Positions 1 to 8,398 of a DNA stretch of 64,000 nt are shown here, piece after piece. Origin of the DNA: Acidobacteriaceae bacterium (GTDB lineage: Bacteria > Acidobacteriota > Terriglobia > Terriglobales > Acidobacteriaceae). A program made the translations under genes and the position numbers. Below the pieces are notes generated by a model. It ran no database searches. It was not told the origin of the DNA and worked only from the letters and a program-made list of their open reading frames with translations. Each line of letters starts with the position of its first letter. The stretch's first letter is position 1. Location: positions 1-64,000 of the forward strand of contig DAHXOQ010000001.1 of the NCBI GenBank assembly GCA_027364815.1, written 5' to 3'.

Positions 1-1
1 C

Positions 2-253
2 TTCAAGGTGAAGGAAGGCCGGCCGAATGTTGTGGATTTGATCAAGAGCGATCGAATTCAGCTGATTATTAATACGCCGCGCGGGCAGGATACTTTCTTT
101 GACGAGAAAGCGATTCGGAGAGCTGCTGTGCTGGCCCGGGTGCCATCTATTACCACGCTGGCGGCAGCGAAGGCTGCAGTTGAGGGGATTGCGTCGATTC
201 AGGGACAGAAGCTTTCGGTCTATGCGCTGCAGAATCTTCACGCCGAGAGATGA
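2..253 (+). CDS. carB: Carbamoyl-phosphate synthase large subunit, C-terminal fragment
   Basis: Only the last 83 codons lie in the window; the reading frame is open from base 2 to a TGA at 251-253. The residues match the C-terminal MGS-like allosteric domain of Car[12 protein letters not shown], then [14 protein letters not shown] and the [16 protein letters not shown] helix that ends the family. CarB makes carbamoyl phosphate from glutamine-derived ammonia, bicarbonate and ATP for pyrimidine and arginine synthesis, and this domain binds regulators such as UMP or ornithine. The 5' part is outside the window, so the catalytic halves cannot be judged. A tRNA-Arg gene follows on the opposite strand. 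Confidence 0.9.
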   Translation, partial: FKVKEGRPNVVDLIKSDRIQLIINTPRGQDTFFDEKAIRRAAVLARVPSITTLAAAKAAVEGIASIQGQKLSVYALQNLHAER

Positions 254-436
254 GTCAAATTCTTTTGGTCCATATTTTCAAGATGGTTAACCGAGCAGTT
301 AACATGCCCCACTTTTCGCACTAAAAAGCGGCATATCCACATCGAATTCAACGGAGAATCGCCCATTAAACGAGGAGCTCCTTCGCGCTCGATCTGCGCG
401 GATGGAGTTCCTTTTGTTGTCAGAGTGGGGAACGAT

Positions 437-453
437 GCGCTTCTGATAAGCGC
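437..453 (+). terminator. Weak hairpin downstream of carB
   Basis: A 6-bp stem (GCGCTT/AAGCGC) with a 5-nt loop lies between carB and the convergent tRNA gene. Only a broken T-run follows it on either strand, so it is at best a weak terminator. The rest of 254-469 shows no feature I can support. Confidence 0.25.
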
Positions 454-469
454 TGATTATTCTTACAGA

Positions 470-546
470 TGGTGCGCCCGGAGAGATTCGAACTCCCGGC
501 CTTCTGGTTCGTAGCCAGACGCTCTATCCAGCTGAGCTACAGGCGC
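470..546 (-). tRNA. tRNA-Arg (anticodon ACG)
   Basis: The reverse complement folds as a complete 77-nt tRNA with an encoded CCA end. The acceptor stem GCGCCTG pairs with CGGGCGC. The D-arm is GCTC..GAGC, and the anticodon stem TCTGG/CCAGA encloses loop CTACGAA, giving anticodon ACG. The T-arm carries GTTCGAATC. ACG is normally edited to ICG and reads CGU/CGC/CGA arginine codons. No other tRNA was seen nearby, so it appears to be a single-gene unit. Confidence 0.96.
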
Positions 547-612
547 ACACGGGATGGTTCCAAAGAGCGAACCTTAATCAGAATATCAGGATTTTATTGG
601 CGGCGCAACGAT

Positions 613-894
613 TTAGCTTGCCGGCTTAACTTGTTCGCTTTCAGCGGCCGTTGGCTCAGGTTGAGGTGGAATCAGGGAGAGTTCCTCGCTGACTTCCAGG
701 CCTGTCTGGCGGATGAGGCTTGTAACCGTGGCAGCGTTCAGGCGGGTTGCATCGTACTCGACGCGCAAGGTGAGCGCGGCGCGGTCAAATTTTATCGAGC
801 GTATGCCATACACATCGTGGGTGCTGGCGAGCGCTTCAATCACGGCCTGAGAGGGAGCTACGCGGTATGAAAAAAGAAGATCAACGGTCGTCAT
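613..894 (-). CDS. Small HMA-fold-like protein without the CxxC metal site
   Basis: A 93-residue protein starting at the ATG whose complement is 892-894; the upstream extension of the frame runs into the preceding gene and is not needed. The pattern (VDLLFSYRVAPSQAVIEALAS..GI..IKFD, then a second beta-alpha unit ending TSLIRQTGLEV) resembles a heavy-metal-associated ferredoxin-like fold. The metal-binding CxxC is absent. A Pro/Glu-rich tail follows. It lies 44 nt downstream of the TlpA-like gene on the same strand and may be co-transcribed with it. Function is unknown; the fold assignment is from pattern only. Confidence 0.6.
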   Translation of the reverse strand: MTTVDLLFSYRVAPSQAVIEALASTHDVYGIRSIKFDRAALTLRVEYDATRLNAATVTSLIRQTGLEVSEELSLIPPQPEPTAAESEQVKPAS

Positions 895-938
895 AGAAAA
901 ATGATAGCAGTATTCGTCATGCTGAATTGTGACGGCTG

Positions 939-1430
939 TCAGAGCTTGTTGAGGAAGTCGACTATTGAAGGGTCGGTCCAGTCCTGTGTACCCACGAATT
1001 TGCGGCGAATAATGCCGTTTTTGTCGATAGCGTATGTTTCTGGCCACATGTCAGTGTGAAAGAGAGTGGCGGCGCGCTGCTGGGGGTCTCGGACGGTGAT
1101 CATGTGCATGTTGTGGCGGGTGATGAAGTCGCGGTAGTCTTCTTCATTTTCGTCGATACTGACAGCGATGATGGTGATATTGGGGTTCTGGCGCTGAAAC
1201 TCGATGAGTGAGGGAAGTTCCTGAACGCAGGGACCACACCAAGAAGCCCAGAAGTTCAAGAGTACGGTCTTACCACGGTAGCTGGCGAGGTGAACTGTGT
1301 TTGTGCCATCAGAGACGGTGAAGTCAGGCGCTTGAACATGCAAGAGTAATGGGCGTGAGCCACGATCGCAGCCTGATGTCATGGCTACGGCAACGATGAG
1401 CGAGAGAAGAATGATTCGAGTAAGCCGCAC
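939..1430 (-). CDS. TlpA/ResA-like thiol-disulfide lipoprotein
   Basis: Thioredoxin-fold protein of 163 residues from a GTG start. The N-terminus is a lipoprotein signal: RLTR, a hydrophobic stretch and lipobox TSGC with the modified Cys at residue 21. This places the domain on the periplasmic face. The redox motif WCGPC (Cys65, Cys68) follows NFWAS, and WPETYAIDKNG is the usual cis-Pro-type region. Such proteins reduce or maintain disulfides, for example in cytochrome c maturation; the partner here is unknown. An alternative ATG lies at 1466 and would overlap the start codon of the divergent glycosyltransferase. The GTG gives a normal-length signal, but neither start has a clear ribosome-binding site. 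Confidence 0.85.
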   Translation of the reverse strand: MRLTRIILLSLIVAVAMTSGCDRGSRPLLLHVQAPDFTVSDGTNTVHLASYRGKTVLLNFWASWCGPCVQELPSLIEFQRQNPNITIIAVSIDENEEDYRDFITRHNMHMITVRDPQQRAATLFHTDMWPETYAIDKNGIIRRKFVGTQDWTDPSIVDFLNKL

Positions 1431-1435
1431 ATACT

Positions 1436-1441
1436 TATAAT
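1436..1441 (+). promoter_or_regulatory. Candidate -10 box (TATAAT) for the GT2 gene
   Basis: A perfect TATAAT lies 24 nt before the ATG at 1465, followed by a purine-rich AAGGAAGAGG that could be the ribosome-binding site. No good -35 box is visible about 17 nt upstream, so this is only a candidate promoter, possibly factor-dependent. The divergent lipoprotein gene begins in the same 36 bp. Confidence 0.35.
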
Positions 1442-1464
1442 ACGAAGGAAGAGGCCTGTTCGTC

Positions 1465-2685
1465 ATGACCGATAAAGATAAATCGGAAGAGAAATTGCTG
1501 ATATCGAGGGAAAAGCGGCCGTATACGCCGGTACTGGGGCTGCTGGATGATGCTGATTCGGCAGTAGATGGTGCTGCAGGAGTGGGCGTAACGGCAAACC
1601 AGGAGCCAGCTGAGGCGAGGAACTTCCCTGCTGAGGATGTGGGAACAATTGAGCTTTCGGTAATTATTCCGGCGCGGAATGAGGAGGCTAATCTGGGCGG
1701 TTGCCTTGATTCGCTGATAAGCCAGTCGGAGTCATTTTTTTCGCTGGGGCAGGATTGGGAGATTTTGGTTGTAGATGACGGATCGACTGATAGGACAGGT
1801 GAGATAGCGCGAGAGAAAAAGGGCGTAAGAGTGCTGGAGGCTGAGCCACTTGTTGATGGGTGGACGGGAAAGTCGAATGCGATTTGGACAGCGGCGAAGA
1901 AAGCGCGTGGGCGTTGGCTACTTTTTACCGATGCGGATACAGTGCATGAGGTTGGGGATCTGCGGCGGGCGATGCACGAGGCGGTGAAGTACAAGGTGGG
2001 GTTGCTGAGCTACTCGCCGAAGCAGTTGACGAGCGGGTGGGAGCAGCGGTCCCTGATGCCACTCATTTTTTGCGAATTGGCGATTAGCTACCCACCCGCG
2101 AAAGTTTCAGATCCTGCGGATAAGTTGGCGGCTGCGAATGGACAGTTCATGCTCTTTTCTCGCGATGCTTACCGGAAAGTTGGCGGACATGCTGCTGTGG
2201 CGGAGAGAATTCTCGAAGATGTGGAGTTGGCAGCGCTGGCGAAACGGCGAGGAATGGGATTGCGATTCAGGTATGCGCCGGATGCTCTCTCGACGCGAAT
2301 GTATCGCACGACCGAGCAAATGAACGAGGGATGGAGCAAGAATCTGGCGTTGTTGTTTGGGAATTGCCGCTCGTTGGCGGCGTGGAGAGTGCTGGATATT
2401 TTTCTGCTCTATGGATTGCCGGTATTGGCCTATCACTATTGGAGATTACAAATTGCTCCGCTGGTGATGGTGCCGTGGCTGACGGCGGGTGTGCTGATTC
2501 TGCTGCTTTGGTTGAGGAATTTGGTGAGATTTTATGGGCGCGTGAGGAAGTCGAATTTTCCGTGGATGGATTGCCTGATTACGCCGCTGGGATTGCCGAG
2601 GTTTGTGTTTCTATTGGTGCGGAGTTGGTGGCTGCATGCGGTACAAAAGCAGGTCCAGTGGAAGGGCCGCAGCTATAGTGAGTAG
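1465..2685 (+). CDS. Family 2 glycosyltransferase, HpnB-like, membrane-associated
   Basis: 406 residues. After a 60-residue N-terminal extension comes a GT-A domain: SVIIPARNEEANL, then LVVDDGSTD (nucleotide binding), GKSNAIW, FTDADT (DxD-type metal site) and EDVELAALAKRRG (ED catalytic region). The C-terminal third has about three hydrophobic segments (roughly residues 310-400). The arrangement matches the hopanoid-associated HpnB and carotenoid CrtQ-like group of GT2 enzymes, which transfer sugars to lipids at the membrane. No hopanoid gene is adjacent, so the acceptor is not known. The ATG at 1465 is preceded by AAGGAAGAGG. Confidence 0.8.
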   Translation: MTDKDKSEEKLLISREKRPYTPVLGLLDDADSAVDGAAGVGVTANQEPAEARNFPAEDVGTIELSVIIPARNEEANLGGCLDSLISQSESFFSLGQDWEILVVDDGSTDRTGEIAREKKGVRVLEAEPLVDGWTGKSNAIWTAAKKARGRWLLFTDADTVHEVGDLRRAMHEAVKYKVGLLSYSPKQLTSGWEQRSLMPLIFCELAISYPPAKVSDPADKLAAANGQFMLFSRDAYRKVGGHAAVAERILEDVELAALAKRRGMGLRFRYAPDALSTRMYRTTEQMNEGWSKNLALLFGNCRSLAAWRVLDIFLLYGLPVLAYHYWRLQIAPLVMVPWLTAGVLILLLWLRNLVRFYGRVRKSNFPWMDCLITPLGLPRFVFLLVRSWWLHAVQKQVQWKGRSYSE

Positions 2686-2824
2686 TGAAAAAGTGCAGTA
2701 TTTTCTTTGATGCCACTCAAATTGCAGAGTAATATTTGAAACAATTGGAGTCTGGCAGCATCAAACAAGAGAATAGTATTTTTATGCGGCTTTCCCGTTC
2801 TTTGGTTCAGATGAGGTTTTGCAA

Positions 2825-3256
2825 ATGGTTCTATTAACCCGACGTGCGACTTTCTCTGCCTCTCATTATTACTGGAATGAGAGTTGGAGCGCCGCTGAAA
2901 ATGAACGCATCTTTGGGAAGTGCGCGAACAAATATGGGCATGGACATAACTACACGCTCGAAGTCACGGTGGCGGGTGAACCGGATGCTGTGACTGGGTT
3001 TGTGGTGGATTTGAAGACGCTCAAAGATGTGATTGAGCGCGATGTCTTGGATGTGTATGATCACCGGCACTTGAATTTGGAAGTGCCGGAGTTTGCGAAA
3101 ACTATTCCTACAACGGAAAATATTGCGATTGCGATTTGGCGGAGACTCAATGCGGGATTGAATGTGCTTCCTTCAATGAGGTCAGCGAAGCTTGCGCGTG
3201 TGCGCATTTATGAAACTACCGAGATATTTGCCGAGTACCGTGGAGAGAGCGCATGA
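2825..3256 (+). CDS. 6-pyruvoyl-tetrahydropterin synthase / QueD family, copy 1
   Basis: 143 residues from the ATG at 2825, which has GATGAGG about 8 nt upstream; a TTG two codons earlier is less likely. The PTPS fold signatures are present. Zinc-type histidines are His14 (FSASH) and His39/His41 (YGHGHNY), the catalytic Cys33 is in FGKC, and a Tyr-Asp-His motif (YDHRHLN) and PTTENIA follow. Family members convert dihydroneopterin triphosphate to 6-pyruvoyl-tetrahydropterin, or to 6-carboxy-tetrahydropterin in queuosine synthesis. It overlaps the next paralogue by ATGA (3253-3256) and is followed by folE, so the three probably form one operon. Which reaction each copy performs cannot be decided by eye. 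Confidence 0.9.
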   Translation: MVLLTRRATFSASHYYWNESWSAAENERIFGKCANKYGHGHNYTLEVTVAGEPDAVTGFVVDLKTLKDVIERDVLDVYDHRHLNLEVPEFAKTIPTTENIAIAIWRRLNAGLNVLPSMRSAKLARVRIYETTEIFAEYRGESA

Positions 3257-3672
3257 GCGTAGCGTACTTTGGAAGGCGGTATACATTCAGTGCAGCGCAC
3301 CGTTTACATACAGAGGCTCTGACGGCTGAAGAGAATCAGGCTACATATGGGAAGTGCAATAATCCGCATGGACACGGGCACAACTACAAGGTTGAAGTTT
3401 TGTGCGGTGGGCAAGTAGATGCAGAGACAGGGATGGTCATCAACATGGCCAAGCTTGATGAGATTGTGAAACGTGTTGTTATGGAACGTTTTGACCACAT
3501 GAATCTAAATCGGGATGAGATCTTTGAAAAAGAGGTTCCGACGACAGAGAATCTGAGTATTGCAGTTTACGATTTGCTGGAACCAAAGTTGCAGCGAGAA
3601 AATGTGCGGCTTGAGAAGATTCGCATTGAAGAGACGGAAAACAATTTTTTTGAATATGCCGGAATGAAGTAA
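3253..3672 (+). CDS. 6-pyruvoyl-tetrahydropterin synthase / QueD family, copy 2
   Basis: 139 residues, starting inside the stop of the upstream paralogue (ATGA), which implies translational coupling. Zinc histidines are His16 (FSAAH), His41 and His43 (HGHGHNY); catalytic Cys35 is in YGKC; Asp81-His82 lies in RFDHMNLN. PTTENLS and RIEETENNFFEY complete the family pattern. It is clearly related to copy 1, sharing the ENxxxxGKC loop and the HGHNY core, but the two differ along much of their length. They are therefore more likely functionally diverged than a recent duplicate. One may serve queuosine (QueD) and the other a tetrahydropterin route; this is inference. Confidence 0.9.
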   Translation: MSVAYFGRRYTFSAAHRLHTEALTAEENQATYGKCNNPHGHGHNYKVEVLCGGQVDAETGMVINMAKLDEIVKRVVMERFDHMNLNRDEIFEKEVPTTENLSIAVYDLLEPKLQRENVRLEKIRIEETENNFFEYAGMK

Positions 3673-3741
3673 GCGGCGGCGGTGGACAAATTTTGCGGCG
3701 AATTGATTCCCCTTGACGAGTCGCGACAACGGAGATAAGCA

Positions 3742-4377
3742 ATGGCACAACCATTTCCCCTGAATTTAGCACGTGCTACACAAGCGAAGAACAGCGAGGT
3801 CGACCTGGCGCAGGCCACGACACAGGAACTCTATCGCGAGTTGCTGGGGCGCTTCCATGAGGACCCGACGCGAGATGGATTGATTGATACTCCGCGGCGC
3901 ATGGAAAAGGCAATGGCGCATTTGACGAAGGGCTACGCGGAAAATCCTGCGGAGATTTTGCAGAGCGCGCTCTTTGATGTGGATTATGACGAGATGGTGA
4001 TTGTGCGCGACATTGAGCTTTTTTCGCTTTGCGAACATCATCTGCTTCCCTTCTACGGCCGTGCGCATGTGGCGTATATTCCGAATGGCAAGGTTGTCGG
4101 ATTGAGCAAGATTCCGCGGTTGATCGAGGTTTTCTCACGGCGTCTTCAAGTACAAGAGCGGCTGACGCGTCAGATTGCTGATGCTTTGCAGGAGGCGATC
4201 AATCCGCGTGGAGTGGGTGTGGTAATTGAGGCCAGCCACTTGTGCATGATGATGCGCGGAGTGGAGAAGCAGAATTCTGCGACGGTTACCTCGGCGATGG
4301 TCGGGTGCTTTCAGGCCAAGGAGACGCGTGCAGAGTTTCTGTCACTTGTGACGCGGCCGGGCAACTCTCCCCGCTGA
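3742..4377 (+). CDS. folE: GTP cyclohydrolase I (FolE type I)
   Basis: 211 residues. The enzyme opens and rearranges GTP to 7,8-dihydroneopterin triphosphate, the shared precursor of folate, queuosine and tetrahydropterins. Motifs seen: [13 protein letters not shown] near residue 40, the zinc Cys/His of [20 protein letters not shown], and the third zinc Cys in [12 protein letters not shown]. All ligands are intact and the length is normal. The gene lies 69 nt after the second PTPS gene on the same strand, so the product feeds straight into the PTPS-type enzymes. The ATG at 3742 is preceded by GGAGATAAGC. Confidence 0.95.
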   Translation: MAQPFPLNLARATQAKNSEVDLAQATTQELYRELLGRFHEDPTRDGLIDTPRRMEKAMAHLTKGYAENPAEILQSALFDVDYDEMVIVRDIELFSLCEHHLLPFYGRAHVAYIPNGKVVGLSKIPRLIEVFSRRLQVQERLTRQIADALQEAINPRGVGVVIEASHLCMMMRGVEKQNSATVTSAMVGCFQAKETRAEFLSLVTRPGNSPR

Positions 4378-4495
4378 TGAGACGGTAAGCAAGTGGAGCC
4401 GATAAAATAGAGATTGCAGCCAGGCGGGACTGATTTCAGAATTCTGCGATTGGATACTGCAATTCTAGCTTCGTGCAATAAGGGAGAGATTCATC

Positions 4496-5326
4496 ATGGC
4501 TCATGGACCTACAATGCCGGTTCCACAATCGATACCGGGCGTGTCAAAGATTATCGCAGTTGGCTCAGGCAAGGGTGGAGTGGGTAAGACCACTGTAGCC
4601 GTGAATTTGGCAATTGCGCTCTCGCGGCTGGGGCAGCGCGTGGGTTTGATTGATGCGGATATTTATGGGCCGAATGTGCCGATGATGATGGGGTCGAGCC
4701 AGCAGCCTCAGGTTGATGAGCAGAACATGATTCAGCCGAATCTGACGCATGGAATCAAGACGATTTCAATTGGTTATCTTTCACCGGGCGATAAGCCGTT
4801 GGTGATGCGTGGGCCGATGCTGCACCAGATTATCAAGCAATTGCTGCAACAGGTACAGTGGGGCGAGTTGGATTATCTAATTATTGATTTGCCTCCCGGA
4901 CCGGGCGATGTGGTGATCTCGCTGGTGCAGACAGTTCCGCTGACGGGTGCGGTGGTGGTTTCAACGCCTAGCGATGTGAGCCTGCAGGACGCGCGTAAGG
5001 CGGTCGAGATGTTTGCCCAGGTCAATGTGGAGGTGCTTGGAATTGTGGAGAATATGAGCCACTTTACTTGTCCGCATTGCCAGCATGAGATTGATATTTT
5101 CTCAAAGGGCGGCGCAGAGAGAATGGCGGCGCAGTTCAATATTCCCTTTCTTGGGTCGATTGAGTTGATTCCGTCGATTCGCGAGGGTGGAGATCGTGGA
5201 TTGCCGGTGACGCTGGCTGGCCCGAAGAGCCCGCAGGCTGCGGAGTTTTATGCAGTGGCACAGAAGCTGACAGGATTTGCAGAAGTTGCGGCGGCCAAGC
5301 ATACGGATGTGATTGAGATCAGCTAG
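4496..5326 (+). CDS. mrp: Mrp/NBP35-family iron-sulfur carrier ATPase
   Basis: 276 residues. The deviant Walker A GKGGVGKT is at residues 25-32, followed by DADIYGPNVP (Walker A prime) and DLPPGPGD (Walker B). A CPHC pair near residue 190 would bridge a transferable 4Fe-4S cluster between two subunits. The family carries and delivers Fe-S clusters in the cytosol. The N-terminal MIP18 (DUF59) domain found in many bacterial Mrp proteins is missing; the protein begins almost directly at the P-loop. The gene starts 118 nt after folE, has GGGAGAG upstream, and ends before a strong bidirectional terminator. Confidence 0.92.
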   Translation: MAHGPTMPVPQSIPGVSKIIAVGSGKGGVGKTTVAVNLAIALSRLGQRVGLIDADIYGPNVPMMMGSSQQPQVDEQNMIQPNLTHGIKTISIGYLSPGDKPLVMRGPMLHQIIKQLLQQVQWGELDYLIIDLPPGPGDVVISLVQTVPLTGAVVVSTPSDVSLQDARKAVEMFAQVNVEVLGIVENMSHFTCPHCQHEIDIFSKGGAERMAAQFNIPFLGSIELIPSIREGGDRGLPVTLAGPKSPQAAEFYAVAQKLTGFAEVAAAKHTDVIEIS

Positions 5327-5350
5327 AATTTGAGTTGTACAGGAATAAAA

Positions 5351-5376
5351 AGCGAGGCTGAAGCCTCGCTTTTTTT
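5351..5376 (+). terminator. Rho-independent terminator, probably bidirectional
   Basis: An 8-bp GC-rich stem AGCGAGGC/GCCTCGCT with loop TGAA is followed by seven T residues on the plus strand and preceded by AATAAAAA, which gives a T-run on the minus strand. It sits between the convergent mrp gene and the small secreted protein gene and can serve both. Confidence 0.9.
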
Positions 5377-5391
5377 ATTGCCGTCAGCAAA

Positions 5392-5685
5392 CTAGCGCCA
5401 GTGACCTTCGATCAGAACCCAGTGATCGCCACGGTGCACCCAGCGATGAGGAACCCAAACAGCACCTACACGGGGCGGACGATCCCAACGGCCGGGAACC
5501 CAGACGTAGTGGTCACGATCCCAGCGATGATAGCCAGCTATCCAGACAAAACCACGCTCTGGCGGTGGGCCCGGGCGCTCGACAACTGCGACTGGAGGTG
5601 CCGTGCGAATGATGACTTCCTGTGCAGAGGCTGCAAGAGTCAAAGATGTGAAGGCAAGCAGGAGGGCCAGTACAAACTTTTTCAT
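5392..5685 (-). CDS. Small secreted protein with WxPGRW-type repeats
   Basis: 97 residues with a clear Sec signal peptide (MKKF, hydrophobic core, cleavage near ASA-QE). The mature part is rich in Trp, His, Arg and Pro, with repeated units such as GFVWIAGYHRWD, YVWVPGRWDRPP and HRWVHRGDHWVLIEGHW. These resemble the YxWxPGxW repeat family (BcpO-related) of small envelope proteins whose function is not established. AAGGAG lies about 10 nt before the ATG. It converges on mrp across the shared terminator and is probably monocistronic. Confidence 0.75.
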   Translation of the reverse strand: MKKFVLALLLAFTSLTLAASAQEVIIRTAPPVAVVERPGPPPERGFVWIAGYHRWDRDHYVWVPGRWDRPPRVGAVWVPHRWVHRGDHWVLIEGHWR

Positions 5686-5789
5686 TTCAACGAACTCCTT
5701 TGGGGATTGTCGCGGCCTTAGCTCCGGCTTGCGACTCCTGCAAATACTAACGCGAAATATGCAGAAAAGTTGTTATCGTCATTGAGTAT

Positions 5790-6842
5790 TTATTTTGATA
5801 TGGAATTTACGATTTCCTGGTTTATGATTTGCGCCGCGTGCTCGCAATCATCCCGTGTGGCGTCGTTGTGAGTGACAACGCGGATGGAATCAGAGCCGAC
5901 GGTGCTAATGAAAAGGTTGCGGATTTTTGCAGCGGCAACAACTTTTGCGGCGGAGACGGGCGGCTTGAGTTTGAAGATAATTATGTTGGTTTCAACGGTA
6001 GAGAGATCCAACTCGACGAAATCACTTTGCGTAAGTGATGTTGCTATCAACTTTGCATTGGCATGATCTTCATGTAGACGTTGGGGCATCTCTTCAAGAG
6101 CGATGAGTCCAGCGGCTGCGAGGATTCCTGCTTGACGCATGCCACCGCCGAGAGCTTTGCGCAGGATGCGAGCTTCTGCCATTAATTCAGCAGAGCCTAC
6201 AAGCATGGATCCGACTGGAGCACAAAGGCCTTTCGAGAGACAAAACATGACCGTGTCGCAGCCGCGAGTCATTGCTTTCACGTCAAGATGCAGAGCGGTT
6301 GCTGCGTTGAAGATACGTGCGCCATCCAGATGAACGGGAAGGCCGCGCTCTTTGGCATTGGCCCAGATTTCTTCAATGACAGGCATAGGTATCACGGAAC
6401 CACCTGCAAGGTTGGCCGTGTTTTCCAACTCGATGAGCCCCGTGGGTGCGCGAAAGTTTCCTTTGGCGTAGATGACAGGTTCAATATCGCGCCAGGTGAG
6501 GATGCCACGCTCGGCGTAGACGGCGCGGACGAGGCAGCCGCTGAAGACAGCTGTGGTGGCCATCTCCCAATCGAGAATGTGGGAGCGAGATTCGGTGATG
6601 ATCTCTTGTCCGGGGCGGGTGTGGAGTCGGATTGCAATCTGATTGCCCATGGTACCGGTGGGGACAAAGAGCGCGGCTTCACGGCCGAAAATTTCAGCGG
6701 CACGTTGCTCAAGAGCGTTGACTGTGGGGTCTTCGCGGTAGACATCATCACCTACTTCAGCATTGGCCATGGCTTTGCGCATGGCATGGGTGGGTCGGGT
6801 GACGGTGTCGCTGCGCAGGTCAATCAATTTGGATTGCGTCAT
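5790..6842 (-). CDS. ltaE: Low-specificity L-threonine aldolase
   Basis: 350 residues, a fold-type I PLP enzyme that splits L-threonine/allo-threonine into glycine and acetaldehyde. The N-terminus [25 protein letters not shown] and [11 protein letters not shown] are diagnostic. The cofactor-binding Asp lies in [10 protein letters not shown], and the Schiff-base lysine in [13 protein letters not shown]. Length and order are normal. The ATG at 6842 has GAGGGAG about 11 nt upstream. It is divergent from the M19 dipeptidase gene, with a 127-nt region between them holding the promoters of both. Confidence 0.93.
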   Translation of the reverse strand: MTQSKLIDLRSDTVTRPTHAMRKAMANAEVGDDVYREDPTVNALEQRAAEIFGREAALFVPTGTMGNQIAIRLHTRPGQEIITESRSHILDWEMATTAVFSGCLVRAVYAERGILTWRDIEPVIYAKGNFRAPTGLIELENTANLAGGSVIPMPVIEEIWANAKERGLPVHLDGARIFNAATALHLDVKAMTRGCDTVMFCLSKGLCAPVGSMLVGSAELMAEARILRKALGGGMRQAGILAAAGLIALEEMPQRLHEDHANAKLIATSLTQSDFVELDLSTVETNIIIFKLKPPVSAAKVVAAAKIRNLFISTVGSDSIRVVTHNDATRDDCEHAAQIINQEIVNSISK

Positions 6843-6969
6843 AATGAGAGTGCTCCCTCTGACTTTTCAATATCCATTTTAGATTGCCTTGGCTTCCCTT
6901 TCGCTTATGGTGTACCAAAATTCCGCGATGCTTAGTCAGCCCTTGCAGGTCTATACTGTCGTGAAGCCT

Positions 6970-8313
6970 ATGCAGAAACTAACGACACTCGCCCTAATTG
7001 TGGCGCTGCCGATTTTGGCGGCATCTCAGACGACCACTCCCTCAGCAAAAACCGAATCGAAGGAAGGTACAAAACCCGCAATGAAGAAGACTCTGACGCC
7101 GCAAGAGGTTCACCGTTCAGCGATCGTCATTGATACGCATGCTGATACGCCGCAGCGATTTGTGGACGAGGGGTTTGACCTTTCCGATCCGTTGAAGGGC
7201 GGGAATGTGAATCTGGAGACGATTCACAAAGGTAATTTGGGTGCGGAGTTCTTTTCTATCTGGGTGGATCCGGAGGAAAACAAGGGGCATTTTGCGCGCC
7301 GGACGCTTGAGTTAATTGATTCCGTACATCAGCAAGTGGCGAAGCATCCGAAAGAGATGGTTTTAGTGACGACGGCCGATGGAATTGAGCGAGCACATCG
7401 CGAGCATAAATTTGCAGCACTTATGGGAATTGAGGGCGGGCATTCGATTGAGGGTTCGATTGGGCTGCTGCGTGATTATTACGATCTAGGCGTGCGCTAC
7501 ATGACGCTGACCTGGTCGAATTCAAATGGCTGGGCCGATAGTTCTGGTGATGCGACGGACGAGACGGTGAAACACACTGAATCGGGACTAAGCGAGTTTG
7601 GCAAAGATGTTGTCTACGAGATGAATCGTCTGGGGATGATGGTAGACATCTCTCATGTTTCGGATAAGACGTTTTACCGCACGCTGGTTATTACACGGGC
7701 TCCGGTGATTGCCTCGCATTCAGATGCGCGCGCACTCTGTGACGCTCCGCGCAATATGACGGATGATATGCTGCGCGCGGTTGCTCGTGTTGGCGGCCCT
7801 GGCTCGAAGGGCGGAGTAGTGCAGGTGAATTTCTACTCGGCTTTTGTTTCGCAGCAGTATCGCGACGCGCAGAAGGCGATGGGACCTGAGGTAAAGAAAG
7901 CTGTTGAGGATTTGAAAGCCAAGGCCAAGGCACAAGGGCATGAAGCGACCAGTAAGCAGATTGAGGATTTGCAGCGATCCTATGCTGATAAGATTCCTCG
8001 CCCGCCGCTCTCTATGTTGATTGATCACATTGACCACATTGTGAAAGTAGCCGGGATTGATCATGTGGGATTGGGTTCAGATTTTGATGGCGTGAATGGG
8101 CAGTTACCAGAGGGGTTGGATTCGCCGGCCGATTTGCCAAAGATTACCACTGCATTGATGGCGCGTGGTTATTCTCCCGAAGATTGCAGGAAGATTCTTG
8201 GTGGCAATTTGCTGCGCGTAATGCGTGAGGTGGAGCAGGTGGCCAAGCAGTTGCAGGCTGAAGAACGACCGAAGATTACTAACAAGCAGCCATTTGATGA
8301 ATGGAAGAAATAG
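6970..8313 (+). CDS. Secreted membrane dipeptidase, peptidase family M19
   Basis: 447 residues from the ATG at 6970; an in-frame GTG at 6961 is equally possible and leaves the signal peptide intact. The Sec signal runs to about AAS-QT. The binuclear zinc site residues are visible: IDTHADTPQ near the start, GIEGGHSIEGS with the bridging Glu, DISHVSD, ASHSDARAL and GLGSDFDGV at the end. The family hydrolyses dipeptides, including D-amino-acid-containing ones. With the two genes that follow it makes a run of three exported hydrolases, suggesting extracytoplasmic peptide and ester use. Confidence 0.9.
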   Translation: MQKLTTLALIVALPILAASQTTTPSAKTESKEGTKPAMKKTLTPQEVHRSAIVIDTHADTPQRFVDEGFDLSDPLKGGNVNLETIHKGNLGAEFFSIWVDPEENKGHFARRTLELIDSVHQQVAKHPKEMVLVTTADGIERAHREHKFAALMGIEGGHSIEGSIGLLRDYYDLGVRYMTLTWSNSNGWADSSGDATDETVKHTESGLSEFGKDVVYEMNRLGMMVDISHVSDKTFYRTLVITRAPVIASHSDARALCDAPRNMTDDMLRAVARVGGPGSKGGVVQVNFYSAFVSQQYRDAQKAMGPEVKKAVEDLKAKAKAQGHEATSKQIEDLQRSYADKIPRPPLSMLIDHIDHIVKVAGIDHVGLGSDFDGVNGQLPEGLDSPADLPKITTALMARGYSPEDCRKILGGNLLRVMREVEQVAKQLQAEERPKITNKQPFDEWKK

Positions 8314-8350
8314 TCAGTGACCTTGATTTAAAATCTGAGATTTGCAGGAT

Positions 8351-8369
8351 ACGCACACGAACTGTGCGT
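8351..8369. other. Hairpin between the M19 and S10 peptidase genes
   Basis: A 7-bp perfect inverted repeat (ACGCACA/TGTGCGT) with a 5-nt loop lies 30 nt before the S10 peptidase start. There is no T-run on the plus strand, so it is not a standard terminator; it may be an mRNA structure or a binding site. Confidence 0.3.
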
Positions 8370-8398
8370 TGTGACTAAATTTCTGTGGAGTGAATGAA

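Noticed and set aside
469..870. 133-codon plus-strand ORF across the tRNA gene
   Set aside because: It runs through tRNA-Arg on the opposite strand and into the antisense of a real gene; no family pattern.
2686..2824. preQ1-type riboswitch before the pterin genes
   Set aside because: No matching hairpin and A-rich tail could be recognised in this stretch.
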